Shown one piece after another: positions 34,764-47,098 of a DNA stretch of 64,000 nt. Below the pieces are notes generated by a model. It did no database searches, was not told the origin of the DNA, and was given only the letters and a program-made list of their open reading frames with translations. Within the stretch, counting starts at the first letter, position 1; every line of letters begins with the position of its first letter. The stretch is from the NCBI RefSeq assembly GCF_022682495.2, contig NC_071391.1:10639680-10703679 (forward strand), in the 5' to 3' direction. This DNA comes from Desmodus rotundus (Eukaryota; Chordata; Mammalia; Chiroptera; Phyllostomidae). A program made the translations under genes and the position numbers.

Positions 34764-35702
34764 TCACTGAGAACATAATTTAGTGAAAATGACTTTTTTC
34801 AGGGCACCGTTTACATCCTTATTCCTCAAACTGTAGATCAATGGGTTTAACATGGGGATGACAACTGTGTAGAAAACAGAGGCCACTTTGTCTGTGTCCA
34901 TTGAATAACTCGAGTTGGGTCGGAAATACATGAAGAGGAGTGTCCCATAAAATATAGCCACAGCGGTTAAGTGGGAGGCACAAGTAGAGAAGGCTTTGCG
35001 TCTGCCCTCAGCTGATGTCATGCGAAGGATGGTAGTTATGATGTAGCTGTAGGAGAGGAGGACAGTGATGACGCTGGACCCCACAACACAACTACAGGAA
35101 ACAGTCAATGCTATTTCACTGGTGGTTGTCTCTGAAGCAGAAAGGGCAAGTAAGGGTGGGATGTCACAGAAAAAGTGATTGATGATATTGGAATTGCAGA
35201 ATGATAATGGGAAAGTACAAGAGGTGAAGATTGCCATATCTATAAAACCTGCAGTGTAGGCAGTGGCCACCAGCTGGAAGCACACTCTCCTGGACATGGT
35301 CACTGTATACAGAAGGGGATTACAAATGGCTACGTAACGGTCATAGGCCATGACAGACAGCATGACACATTCCACAGCTGCAAAGGCACCAAAAAAGAAC
35401 ATTTGAACCAAACACAAATTATATGGGATCCACTTTTGCTCAGATAAGAAATCAGCCAGCATCTTGGGGGAGACAGTGGAGGAGTAGCAGACATCACAGA
35501 AAGACAGACTGCTCAGGAAATAATACATGGGCGTGTGGAGCCGGGGGTCCATGCTGATCAGCAGGATCATCCCTAGGTTGGCGATCACAGTGGTGCCATA
35601 AACCAGCAGGAAGAGCACAAAGAGCCCCTGCTGCACATCCCGCCTGCCAGAGAGTCCTAAGAGTATGAAGTCCGTGAACATGGTGCAGTTCTCAACAGCC
35701 AT
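34764..35702 (-). CDS. Olfactory receptor, class II, array gene U2, intact, 312 aa
   Basis: Paralogue of the U1 receptor, with the same OR landmarks: NCT near the N-terminus, [26 protein letters not shown] (118-127), [11 protein letters not shown] and [12 protein letters not shown]. It differs from U1 mainly in the TM3 start ([12 protein letters not shown]), TM4-ECL2 ([11 protein letters not shown]) and TM5 ([17 protein letters not shown]). In TM5 it groups with U4 rather than U1 or U3. Those regions help form the odorant pocket in ORs, so ligand range may differ (inference). The end is [19 protein letters not shown], with an unusual NG where the others have KD/KG. The ATG at 35702 follows a conserved splice acceptor. 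No lesion seen. Confidence 0.96.
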   Translation of the reverse strand: MAVENCTMFTDFILLGLSGRRDVQQGLFVLFLLVYGTTVIANLGMILLISMDPRLHTPMYYFLSSLSFCDVCYSSTVSPKMLADFLSEQKWIPYNLCLVQMFFFGAFAAVECVMLSVMAYDRYVAICNPLLYTVTMSRRVCFQLVATAYTAGFIDMAIFTSCTFPLSFCNSNIINHFFCDIPPLLALSASETTTSEIALTVSCSCVVGSSVITVLLSYSYIITTILRMTSAEGRRKAFSTCASHLTAVAIFYGTLLFMYFRPNSSYSMDTDKVASVFYTVVIPMLNPLIYSLRNKDVNGALKKVIFTKLCSQ

Positions 35703-35720
35703 CGCTCAGGTTGGCAATAC

Positions 35721-35750
35721 CTGGTTGTGGAGGAAGGAAATGCAAGTGGA
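35721..35750 (-). promoter_or_regulatory. Probable 3' splice site before the U2 receptor
   Basis: On the minus strand TTTCCTTCCTCCACAACCAG is followed by an 18-nt 5'UTR and the ATG. It has the same layout as in U1, U3 and U4. Confidence 0.7.
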
Positions 35751-36239
35751 GAGCAAAAGCATCTTACTGTGTTAGCAGTTAAACTGCTGGTTCTTTCTAT
35801 TTGTCAGCAGTTAGAAAAAGAGCTCAACAATGTACATTCTCTTTAAGTAAACTGACTCTGCAATGTTTCCAATTTAACATGAATTGATAAATTGATAATG
35901 AACAGCTTACATTTGTATTGCACTATACAGAATATGTAGCACACTTTGATCCAAATTAAATAATTTTATTTCTATAGCAAACTATGTAGTGTTTTTCCAT
36001 CTTATAGATTAAGAGATTGATGTCCTCAGAGTCAAGCAAGTTGTTCTTAGAAGTATTTGGTCCAGAAAACCCACATCATATTACAAGGTTGTTTCTGTTC
36101 CTGATGTAGTATAAGTGTTGTTATATTCTGAAATAAAAGTGCATAGAGAAGTGAGAGATGCAGGTAGCAAAAATATTTCATTCTCTCCTCATTATCCAAT
36201 ATTGTAAGGCAGGCAGATCATGGGCTTCTTTCTTCATGT

Positions 36240-36560
36240 ATTGAGTGCCCACTTCCCCATTATTCCCTTGTCCTGTCCAGACTCAGTCACCAAGGGATAA
36301 ATGTAGTCTGTGATCCAGGACTCCCAGAGCAGGGAGCATCGGTAGAGGAGAAGTTGGAGGGGTCTCCGTGGGCAGTGGGTTACAGGTCACAGGCTGGAAT
36401 ATGTAGGGCTAACTGTGTGCCCTCTGATAGCACTACTTGGGGAGGTGTGTTGGGACCCGACAGTAGGCATCCTGGTAGCGCAGGTGACCCAGAGGCAAGT
36501 GTGGATTGCTGTGTGAGACCCTCCACTCTAATCTGCTAGAACCCACTGAATCTATTCACC
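36240..36560. other. Conserved GC-richer block 5' of the receptor (U2 copy)
   Basis: Lies about 0.55-0.85 kb upstream of the ATG and is very close to 60000-60350 (U4); a diverged version is at 47590-47950 (U3). It is GC-richer than its surroundings. It could hold a noncoding first exon or promoter, but U1 lacks it while keeping an intact gene, which argues against an essential role. Confidence 0.4.
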
Positions 36561-38204
36561 AAAAGATCAGATGTGCAGGATACAAGGTAATGTCTCATGT
36601 GTGCACAGTCCCATAACCTCAGAGAAACTTCCATCTGAACTGGGCCCCATCCAACTGTCTAGACATTGTGACATTGCTTGACTCTGTTCTTGACCCCCTT
36701 TCTCTTGAGAATCTCTGAAATCTGCTTTCCTTTGGTTAAAAAAGTCGGTCCTTGGAAGACCAATTAAATTCTATGTTCTAATGTTATATTCTACACAAAC
36801 CAGGCATATCATATATAATATAATATGTGACCTTTTCTATTCTGTGGAAATCTGAGAAAATGGAGCAGAATGTAGAATAGAGAAAGAATCACATCTGAAT
36901 AACGATGTAGTGATCCACATGCAGGTCTCCAAAATTCCCCTCTGGACTCATCTAATTATCTGTGCTTGTAGAGACATTTCTTTCAAAAAAATTCATTTTC
37001 AATAAAAAATATTTATAAAATATGTAAAAGTACAGGTAAGAGAGTAAAAACAAAAAATGTCCAAACACTTTCATAAATAATACATTTTATTCTTCCTTGC
37101 CATTTATGAATGTCTTTAAAATAATGAGATTGATAGAAGTAAGGAAAAGTTTGTATACTATTTCTTACTCTCCATTAGTTTTATAACATGCCTTATGTCA
37201 AATAAAGATAAAAAACTAAAGAAATCTAAAATAGAAATGAGAAAACCACAATAAAATCCTCTACCTGTTCCATATCCCAGACTTCTTTGTTGCCTGCTTT
37301 TTGTCTGCCAGAGGGTTCAGCACTGTCCCTTCAGTGACCTGGCTTATATCACCCTGGCTGTGTGTGGACCTGGGTGCTGGTCTCTCAGGTACAAGGGACA
37401 GGTATAACAAGATGTTGTATCATCTGTTATTCCCTACAGGCTGGTGATTGAGAAAGAAATATGGACCTTTTGAAAATGTTGCTTTTGTTCCTCCCTACCG
37501 TATTGCCTTGTGTTGTACTTAGCAATAGTAAAATGAGTGTATTGAGGGCTCTTTGCATCCAGCTCAACAAATCTTGTCCAGGTATATGGTTTCCATCTCA
37601 TAATTATCAAAAACATCCACTCAAGTTACACACAAAGACACACATATACAAACACTCTCATTAAATATTTTTACAAAATAAACATTTTTGTAAATATAGA
37701 CAAAAATGACTATAATCATAGTGCTTAGGGAAAAACAAATTTTGTCTATTATAGGATTTTTAATATTCAAATAAAAATTACAGCAGGATAAATATTGTTC
37801 ATATGCAAATAGTTATTCTGAAAAATGACAATGCAGACTTTTTTACATTAATTATTCATTTTTTTTTGCTAATATCCTCTAGGTTTACAGAGAATCTTTA
37901 TACCATAAAATTTTGGTATGTATAATTAAACATATATAATTTACCATAGCTAGGTTCTTCTTTAAAATAAATTGTAAGAAATGAACTTTAAGAGCATATA
38001 AATATGACATTAAATAAAGCCCATTTTAGTCTTTTTAACAGAGTGAGATGTTTTATGTTGTGTAATAATCACTGTATATTACATGTTTTGATACATACAT
38101 CCTGAGTTGTTTCTAATAAACTCAGTATTTGATACAGAAATTGAAACCTAGAGGTAATAAGTAGAGTTTTTTACAAATTTTCATTAAACTCATAAAAGTT
38201 GCTC

Positions 38205-39832
38205 AAAATAGGTGTCTTTTGAATGTTTGGTAAAATTCACCTGTGAAGCCATCTGGTCCAGGACTTTTGTTTGTTGGGAGATTTTGGTTACTGCTTCAAT
38301 TTCCCTAGGTGTAACCTGTCTATTCAGATTCTCTGATTCTTCCTGATTCAGTCTTCCAAGATTGTGTGTTTCTAGGAACTTATCTATTTTGTCCTGATTG
38401 TCCAATTTTTTAGCATATAGTTGTTTGTACTACTTTCTTACACCATTTGTATTTTTCGGTATGGAGAAGAGGGATATCTCGGGCACTATTGGTGAGCTTG
38501 CATATTGGTGCAGCCATGGTAGAGAGCAATATGGAGTTAAGTAAAACAATAAAAATAAAGCTGCTGTATGACCCCGAAATTCCATTTCTGGGAATTTATG
38601 CTTGGTAATGGCACCAAGGGAAATGAGGTTCACTAGTCTCCTTGTTCCTGGAAACAATATTAGAAGTGGCAACACATTAAAAGTCCTAGAGGAAAACAGG
38701 CAGGAAAATCTCAGATATCCATACAGCAATATTTTTACCTACATCTCCGCTAGAGCAAAGGATGGCAAGGAAAGAATAAACAAATGGGACTTAATCAAAA
38801 TAAAAAAGTTCTGCACGGCTAAAGAAAATATCAGCAAAATGAAAAGGGAACCTACCACATGGGAAAATGTATTTACAAATGATACCTCAGACAAGGGATT
38901 GATCTCAAAAATATATAAATAATTCTCAAGACTCTACTTGAAGAAGACAAAGAACCTAATTAAAAAATGGGCCAAGGACCTGAACAGATAATTCTCCAAA
39001 CAGGACATACAGAGGGCCCAGAGACACATGAAAGGATGCTAGCCATTAGAGAGATGCAAATTGAAACCACAATGAGATACCACTCCACACCAGTGAGAAT
39101 GGCCACCATAACCAATCAGCAAACAGGTGCTGGTGAGGTTGTGGAGAAAAGGAAACGCTAGTGCACTGTTGGTGGGAATGCAGACTGGTGCAGCCACTCT
39201 GGAAAACACCATGGAATTTCCTCAGAATAGTAAAAAACGGAACTGACTTTTGACCTGACAATTCCACTGCTGAGGTTATGCCCTAAGAATCCTGAAAGAC
39301 CAATTCAAATGAAACTATGCACCCCAATGATCGTAGCAGTACAATTTACATAAGCCAAGTTTCAGAAGCATCATAAGTGCCTATCAGTAAATGAGGGGAT
39401 CAAAAAAGCATAGTACATCTACCCAATGGAATACTATGCAGCGGAAAGAAAGAAGGAGCTCCTACTCTTCATGACAGCATGGATGGATCTGGAGAGCATT
39501 ATGCTAAGTGAAATAAGTGAGCCAGTGAAAAACAAATACCAGATGATGTCACCTGCAAGTGGGACATAATCAACAATACAGACAAACAAGCAAAATATAA
39601 CCAGAGACATTGAAATAAAGAACAAACTGTCAGTAACCAAAGGGGAGGGAGGGGAGGAATAATGGGGGAAATTGGGGAATGGTCACCAATGAACACATAT
39701 GAAGAATACATGGACAGAGCCAAAAGGGGTAGGATCAGGGTGGGGGGAGGTGAGGGGCAGACTGGGAGGGAGTTGTGGGTTGAAAATGGAGACAACTGTA
39801 CTTGAACAACAATAAAAAAGAATGTTCATATT
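38205..39832. mobile_element. Composite L1: inverted piece plus sense ORF2/3' end
   Basis: 38211-38440 is reversed ORF2 reverse-transcriptase sequence (GAAGCCATCTGGTCCAGGAC). 38440-38600 and 38665-39832 read forward as ORF2 C-terminus and 3'UTR, ending GAGACAACTGTACTTGAACA plus AATAAAAAAG. Between them, 38605-38660 (GCACCAAGGGAAATGAGG, TTGTTCCTGGAAACAATATT) matches unit sequence seen near 29955 and not L1. So at least two L1 insertions with a sliver of unit DNA between them are likely. Confidence 0.82.
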
Positions 39833-40198
39833 TTGAATAAGACATATTTTCTTAAAAAATACAGTAATCATTTATAAGCAAAGAGACACATTTTCACAGA
39901 AATATTCCTTAAAAGTTGCTCCATTATTTTACAAGAATATACTGAACTTTATGGTAGACAAGGCAGACTGGAAATAAGCATTTTATAATAATAAATTTCT
40001 GAAGATTCTTATAATCTAATGGTGCATACATTGATTTGTTTTTTGGAGAACCTTTTTGATATGCAATGTACATGATATTATTTAAATTATAAGTATATAG
40101 CAAGATATATTTAAAAATAAATACCCTAGTAACCAGGACCAGAACAATAGACAGAACACTGCCAGAATCACCAAAGCCTTCTACTCAAGGATGTCCTT

Positions 40199-40428
40199 TT
40201 TAAAAAAAAATTATTGATTTGTGTTTAGAGAGAGGGGACAGGAGGGAGAGAAAGAGGTAGAGAAACAAGCTGTGAGAGGGAATGAGCAGTTGGTTGCCTC
40301 TTGTACTCACTCCAACAGGAGACTGTACTTGCCACCTGTGTCCCTGAATTGGAATCAAACTGGCAACCTTTCACTTTGCAGGTGACACCCAACAAACGGA
40401 GCCCCATCCATCAGGGCACCAGAAATCC
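40199..40428 (-). mobile_element. Diverged VES-like SINE
   Basis: Same plan as 5119-5350 but older: AAAAAATTATTGATTT at the A-tail side, GAGAGAAAGAGGTAGAGAAA, TTGGAATCAAACTGGCAACC (reversed B box) and GCCCCATCCATCAGGGCACC at the head. Confidence 0.82.
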
Positions 40429-40909
40429 TCTGAAGTCTCTAGTCTCTTCAAGAGAAGGAGTAACTACATTTTTGGTTATTATCACGTTAGATTAATTTTA
40501 AACCAAGCACAAGCAGACACCTAAAGCATGTGCTGCTGTAGTCAGTTACACACTTGTTCACGTTGTTGCGTTCAGTTGCAAAGATGGATCCCATTGATGT
40601 ACAGCATAGTTTTGTACAACTATATCGTTATTTTTTCATCTACTTTAACGTGCATGGTAGGCAGTTGAATTGTTTTCTCCTCTGTTATTACCAATAATTT
40701 TAGTGTGAACACCTTTGTAATACCCTTCAATAGACACCAACACCCATTTATCTCTATATAAAACCAGGAGTTGAAAATGTGTGTGGGTGTGTATGTAAAA
40801 TTTATATTTATTAAATATCATCATACAGTTTTCTATGAAGTCTGCCAATCCACCTGGCAGTAACACACTGCCCTTGTGTGAGTCCCTTGTTGAACATCCT
40901 CACCAGAAA

Positions 40910-42405
40910 CTAAGAGGATCTTTTCCTTTAATTGCACCCATTGTTTGGAGTATTTGATATTCCCGACAACTAATAGAGTTGAATATTCACTTTTATAAAG
41001 TGTGTCTCCTAGTGCAAATTCAGAATTGAAGGCCTGTTAAGGAGACCAGCTTGGTGGTAGTGGGACTCCCGCATCCCAAACTCTCTGTCTGTCTGCCATC
41101 ACTGCCACTTCCAGTTCAGGTCTGACTGGCCCACAGCTGTAATGCATTCCCCTGGTATGAGTGTGTTCCCTGACATCTGCCATTGTCTCAATCATGCCCA
41201 GTGGGTATGTGCACTGATAGACTCATGTTACTATAATCCAGGATGCAGTGACTTGAATCCAGAATTGAGATCATTCATTTTTAAACTCCTCATTTGATAG
41301 AGTGGAACCTGAGGTCCAAAGGGAAGATTGGTTTGTTGAAGGTCACAGGTAGAGTGAGTAGGGAGGAGACACCCTGGCTGAATATTGTAATTGCTTCCAT
41401 GGTTCTGAGTGTGTTTGTGCAGAAGATTTCAAGCTCAGTTGAGTAAACTGCCTCTTCATATGGAGCCACATGCTTATAGATACCATGAGAATTATTTCAG
41501 TTTTGAGTTAACAAATTTTGCTAAGCAGATTTTTTACCACACAGAGCTGTTTGCTTGGATTATTATACATAGACCCTTTGTCCTTGGTAGTGATTGTGTT
41601 TGGAGGTATTGATGCCTGAGCGGAAATAAACAGGTATAGTTAAGGATTTGACATGTAACACCGATTAATTACACACATCACTGAGGGAGACTATGCTCAG
41701 GAGCCAGACATGGGAAGAGAAACCTACAGATGTTGGGACGACAGTGTGGTTGTCTTCTGGGGAAACAACCCTACTGAAGTTAGGACTGTAAGTTGAAAGA
41801 AAGTATATCTAGTGTGTCTGAAAAGAGTCCAGCCATTATTAATATAAGAATATTTTGTGTCACATCAATGTAACTTGTCAGTGAAGGAGCTTGGACTGGA
41901 ATGGACATGACTGAACAATGACCAGTTCCCTGCACTAGTCAGTGGGGCAGTAGATGCCACTGAGTGAGCATGTGTGCTTTTGGCCATCACATTCAAAGTG
42001 ACTGAGCCAGTAGAGCAAAAAATCTGCATCAGATTTCATGTTAAGCTGATCATTCCTCTGTGTTAACAGTTCAGATGACTGTGAAGGCTGCAGCTATGGG
42101 CAACAGGTGATTGGCAGCTGCATCATGAAAATGTGGCCCCTGGTGCATGATGTAGTGCATCATGCAGAGTTGTTTGACTAAACATCTGACCCCTCCAGCC
42201 CTGATTTGACACCCTGCGACTTACGGATTTTCCCAAAACTAAAATCGTTTGAAATGGAAGAGATTTCAGACCCTCAAAGAGATTCAGGAGAGTATGAGAG
42301 GGCAGATAATGGCCATTGGGAGAAATGTGTGAGGTCCTAAGGTGCCTGCTTCGAAGGGAATTGAGACGTCACTGTTGTATGTACAGTGTTTCTTTTATCT
42401 TGTGT
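40910..42405. repeat. Duplicon, copy B (matches 2703-4225)
   Basis: Colinear with copy A and lacking the young L1 that bounds copy A. To its left, 40505-40860 parallels 31600-31980. The ORF at 41409-41612 is not shared intact with copy A. Confidence 0.88.
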
Positions 42406-43310
42406 CTTCTTCAGTAAATGTCTCTATTTTTCATATTCCATGGCTGGACACATTCTGGGCAGACCTTGTACACCTCAGGAGAGTTTGTGTAGAGGGAGAG
42501 AGGCTGGAGTAGTGAGGAAAGCCTTCTGATAGTGAACATGTATGTTGGGTTATAATCTAGATTACAGTACCCTTCAATGCAATGGAAGCTAACTTTCCAA
42601 ACAGGGACTTGTCTGTGTAGATCAGTGGTGAGGTCAGGCTCTGGCCAAAGTGAGGTTTCAATAGAGAAGAATGGAATGGTGACCTGTGAGGGATGAGAAT
42701 CAAATGTTTTTTTCTAAACCCTGAGCAGAAAATGTCCAGAGTACATGAGTTCATTGTAATAGATAAATACTGGTTCCTCTGTAGCTAATTGTGTCATTAT
42801 AGGCACAGTCCTTGGGATGGGGACAAACAGAACACCATGAAGTGAGGTCCACTGGGAGTAATGATCTGAGCTCCTTTCTTGGCAGTGTGGGGTCTGGGAT
42901 CAGACTGGTAGAGTAGGTGCAGGGATTTGGCCTGCACATGGGAATGGAGTGGCCAGCAGAGGTGGCCATGAGAAAACCTCTACTCAGCTCAAAGAGTGAA
43001 GGCAGGGTCAGGAAAGGCAAGTTCTGAGGTGGATTGCAGAGAGCCCCACACTCGCTGAGGCAGGGTGCACACAGGAGTCTGACCGTGGGGTGAGCAGGCT
43101 CCACTGCAGATGAGGGTGGAGCCTGGAGACTTCCCTTCCTGACACGAGGCCAGGAAGGACACGGTCTCTTCTTTCAGCACCAGGGCTTTAGCTCCTGATG
43201 AGCAGATGGTTGGCTCTGTATGATCTTAGAAACTCTTTTCAACAATCATAAATGTCTGTTTTTAAATATATTTCCCCTCATAATGTATATATTAAGCCTG
43301 TGATAAAAAG
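42405..43310. other. Unassigned spacer with a GC-richer block
   Basis: 42770-43220 is GC-richer than its surroundings and has a 117-codon minus-strand ORF (42751-43104), but no known domain, splice pattern or repeat hallmark was recognised. No paralogous copy was noticed elsewhere in the window. Confidence 0.45.
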
Positions 43311-43311
43311 A

Positions 43312-43515
43312 TGAGGAATTTTATTGTTGTTCAAGTACTGTTTTCTGCCTTTTCCACCACCCTAGCCATCCCACCTCCTCCTCTGTTTCCACTCCCCCTT
43401 TTTTTTGGTCCATATGTCCTTTATAGTTGTTCCTGTAAATCCTTCCCCCTTCCCCCCCACTCCCTTTATCCCCACCCCTGTCTTCTCTGGTTACTCTCAG
43501 TTTGTCCCAGATCTT
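43312..43515 (-). mobile_element. L1 3' end fragment
   Basis: Reversed tail TTTATTGTTGTTCAAGTACT, a C-rich 3'UTR and ATGTCCTTTATAGTTGTTCC, truncated near 43515. Confidence 0.88.
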
Positions 43516-45437
43516 ATCTTAACCTGTCTCCCATTTGATCATTCTCTTAAAATGAAAATAAGACACAAACGGAAACAAAAATTCAGATTTGCTGACTATG
43601 TGTAAAAGATATTATTTCAGTATCTTTAAAGAAAAAGATAAATTAAAAAAGCATGGGATTTTTTCCCCCTTAAACATATATGCAAACTATGACCAACAAA
43701 TCTAATTTCATACAACACAAATAGATATTAATACATTTAGTAAGTTTTTAATAAAGTAGTTGACAGTGGAAGGTGTTTGGACAAAGATTGGAAGGTCCTG
43801 ATGTGTTACATATTCTATGAACAACAACGAGATTATTTGGTTTTATAGAAGAAAAGAATTAAGAGTAATAAATATTTTTGTCTTAAAACTCTGTCCAATT
43901 TTAATTGAAGGCAAGTTACCTGCTGAAAATTGCAGGCATTTAATGTACTGTTTTCTTCTTATCATGCTCGGAAGCACTTGACACTTAGCACTTCTCATAC
44001 ATTGCAGGGGAGATAACACTGGGGATGAGGACCTGGATGGAAGTCTTCTATCACCCAGTGCTCTGTCCTTCTGGACCCAGAAGAGATATTCTCATTCCCT
44101 TCCTGGCAACAAGATAACAATAAATAAGCACTCACTGGAATCTGAAATTGTGTTTTGTTTTTCATAGCTGGTAATTGTTAATTGACTGCAAGGAGAACAG
44201 CATAAGCAATTAATTTAATTAAGTGATTGGAATAGCGATGACATATTCAGAGATGACCATTATTAAAGTTGTGTGTAAAATACGGTTTCAGGTTATTACA
44301 CAGATAAACAGACAGCAAATGTAAATTGTTACAAGTGAAACACTATTTTTTCTTATTTTGGTATTGGACAAATATTTTTGTTTATAACTATGCCTTTACA
44401 ATTTACCCTGTGTCAATTGGGCAATTCAGTTTTTAAAATTTTGTTTTAATTAGTGTGGTGCTCTGAGCATATCAGATGCAGTTTTCTTCTCCAGTGACCT
44501 TGAGGAGGTCCTGGTGTTATTAAGCCCAACTTCCATTCCTGCATTTCTGTACCTGTATCAATAGGGTCACGTCTGTTCTCCACGGTGAGGGCAAGAGGGG
44601 AATCCATAGGCTGAGGTGCATACTCTGAGGTGCAATATGAATCTACAGCTCCTGATCCTTTGGATATTTGTTAATAAATTTGGGGCAGAATGATGAGAAA
44701 TAGAGGTTTCAGAGAGTTCTCTGTATGTGATCCCTGTGCCTGAAACTTATTCAGCCTAGGCTGAAAACCAAGGAGCACTGATGAACTTTGTCTAAGACGC
44801 ACATACTAGCATAGAATAAAGTAAAATACAGGGAGGTCTGTATTTTAAAAAATTTTGCATCACTTTTGCAGAGGACACTCAGTCATTCATTCAACAAATG
44901 TATTTGAGTAACATCCTGGAACAGGGCATTGTCAATAGCAAGGCAGAAATATTAGTGAACAAGACCGGGAAGGGTCATGCATTTATGCAACTTTCAGTTC
45001 AGGCTAGAGTTCTTTTGTAAATTCTTATTTACTTACTACATATAATTCTATGTGTAATGATGAAATATTTATAGGGTGATACAGGTGCATAGGAATAAGA
45101 CAAAAACATATTTTAACACTTAAACTCCTGAATGAGCAAGTTTATTATATCCATTCTTTAAAAAAAAAGGAACCTTGGGAGAGTGAGTTGACCTGAGAGG
45201 GGTGGAAGGGTTGCTCTGCCTGTGATGTCTCCCTGGGACTTACCCATGAATACAGAAGGAGGGATAAAAAAAGTCCTCTTTGAAAAATATTAAAGTAAAC
45301 ATATTACTAGTCTCCCTTAGTGTGGGAGGGGGGAAGATTATGATCAGTAATGGCTGCTCCCCACATTTCATTTAGACACAATAATCAGTAATGAGAAACA
45401 TCTAAAAAGGGCACTGGTGAGCCAATAGAAATGTATG

Positions 45438-46053
45438 TCAAAATGCCTAAAAATGGAACTGCTTTTTGACCCAGCAATTCCACTGCTGGGCTTACACTCT
45501 AAGAATGCTGACACACCAGTTCAAAAGCACCGATGCACCCCAATGTTCATAGCAGCACAATTTACATGAGCCAAGCGTTAGAGGCAACCCAAGTGCCTAT
45601 TAGTAAATGAGTGGATCCAAATACTATGGTACACTTACACAATGGATCACTACATAGCAAAAGGAAAGAAGGAGCTCCTAACCTTGGCAACAGCATGGAT
45701 GGATCTGGAGAGCATTATGCTAAGTGAAATAAGCCAGATGGTGAAAGACAAATGCCATATAATCTCATCTATAAGTGGAATCTAACAAACAAAATGAACA
45801 AATGAGCCAAATAGAAACAGAGAATAGGAAATAAAGAACATACTGACAGTGACTGGAGGGGAGAGGGGAGGAGTATAAGGGGAGAAAGAAGGGGAAGGAG
45901 CAAGCAAAGGAACAGGAATAGAGGATTCAGGGGCATGGGAAATGGGGGGGCATTGACTGTGGAGTAGTGGGGAATAGGGAAGAGGAGAGCAATAGGGAAA
46001 AAGGCAAAAAAACCCAAACCCCAAACAACTATAACTGAAAAACAATAAACTAA
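45438..46053 (+). mobile_element. L1 3' end inserted next to the U3 receptor stop
   Basis: Sense ORF2 C-terminus (CTTTTTGACCCAGCAATTCC, AGCATGGATGGATCTGGAGA) and G-rich 3'UTR ending CTGAAAAACAATAAAC. Imperfect repeats AAAATGCCTAAA and AAAATACCTGAA flank it. It ends about 28 bp beyond the end of the receptor frame, and so sits in what would be the receptor's 3'UTR, in the opposite orientation. Confidence 0.88.
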
Positions 46054-46081
46054 AATACCTGAACCTTAGCTCTCAGGATCT

Positions 46082-47050
46082 TCACATAAACGCTTTCGGG
46101 GAAAGCATGGCTTCAGTCAGAAATAATTGAGTGGCAACTGCTTTTTTCAGGACATCTTTCACATCCTTATTCCTCAAACTATAGATGAGTGGGTTTAGCA
46201 TGGGGATGACAACTGTCTAGAAAACAGAGGCCACTTTGTCCGAGTCCATGGAGTAACTGGAGCTGGGTCGGAAATACATGAAGAGGAGTGTTCCATAAAA
46301 CATAGCCACAGCAGTTAAGTGGGAGGCACAGGTAGAGAAGGCTTTGTGTCTGCCCTTGGCTGATTTCATTCTAAGGATGGTAGTTATGATGTAGCTGTAG
46401 GAGAGGAGGACAGTGACAATACTGAACCCCAGAACACAGCTACTGTAGGTGAACATCACTATCTCATTGATGGTTGTGTCTGAGGTGGAGATGGCTAGTA
46501 AGGGTGGGAAGTCACAGAAAAAGTGATTGATGATATTGGACTTGCAGAATGACAATCGAATTGTGCAATAAGTAAAGACTGCAGAGTACAGCAGGCTTTG
46601 GATGTACACAATGGCCACTAGCTGGGCACAGACTCTTCTGGACATGGTCACTGTATACAGAAGGGGAGTACAAATGGCTACGTAACGGTCATAGGCCATG
46701 ACAGACAGCATGACACATACCACATCTGCAAAGGCACCAAAACAGAACATCTGAAGGGCACATAAATTATATGGGATCCACTTTTGCTCAGATAAGAAAT
46801 CAGCCAGCATCTTGGGGGAGACAGAGGAGGAGTAGCAGATATCACTGAAAGACAGATTGCTCAGGAAATAATACATGGGCGTGTGGAGTCGGGCGTCCAT
46901 GCTGATCAACAGGATCATCCCTAGGTTGGCGATCACCGTGATGCCATAAACCAGCAGGAAGAGCACAAAGAGCCCCTGCTGCACATCCCGCCTGCCAGAG
47001 AGTCCTAAGAGTATGAAGTCTGTGAACACGGTGCAGTTCTCAACAGCCAT
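46082..47050 (-). pseudogene. Olfactory receptor, array copy U3, single nonsense codon
   Basis: Complete and in frame from ATG at 47050 ([20 protein letters not shown]) through [10 protein letters not shown] and [11 protein letters not shown]. At codon 278, a TAG (minus strand, 46217-46219) replaces the TAC tyrosine of the paralogues at the start of TM7. Past the stop the frame continues with the normal [14 protein letters not shown] and a longer tail, [12 protein letters not shown], to a TGA at 46082-46084. A protein ending at residue 277 would lack TM7 and is not expected to work. No other lesion is visible, so the loss is recent or could even be polymorphic. In TM5 it is closest to U1. Confidence 0.93.
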
Positions 47051-47069
47051 CAGTCATGTCTGGAAATTC

Positions 47070-47098
47070 CTGGTTGTGGAGGAAGGAAAAGGATGTGC
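47070..47098 (-). promoter_or_regulatory. Probable 3' splice site before the U3 receptor copy
   Basis: On the minus strand TTTTCCTTCCTCCACAACCAG precedes a 19-nt 5'UTR and the ATG, as in U1, U2 and U4. Confidence 0.65.

Larger units (their letters stand above)
32750..38210. repeat. Tandem OR unit U2
   Basis: Colinear with U4 (56890-62005) through the receptor and its flanks, with an L1 (33540-33820) present only here. The match ends at ACTCATAAAAGTTGCTCAAA, after which different L1 sequence follows in each unit. By eye it is the closest relative of U4 in the gene region. Confidence 0.85.

Noticed and set aside
38602..38922. ORF with ORF2-like residues
   Set aside because: Part of a truncated L1 ORF2 joined to non-L1 sequence, not an independent gene.
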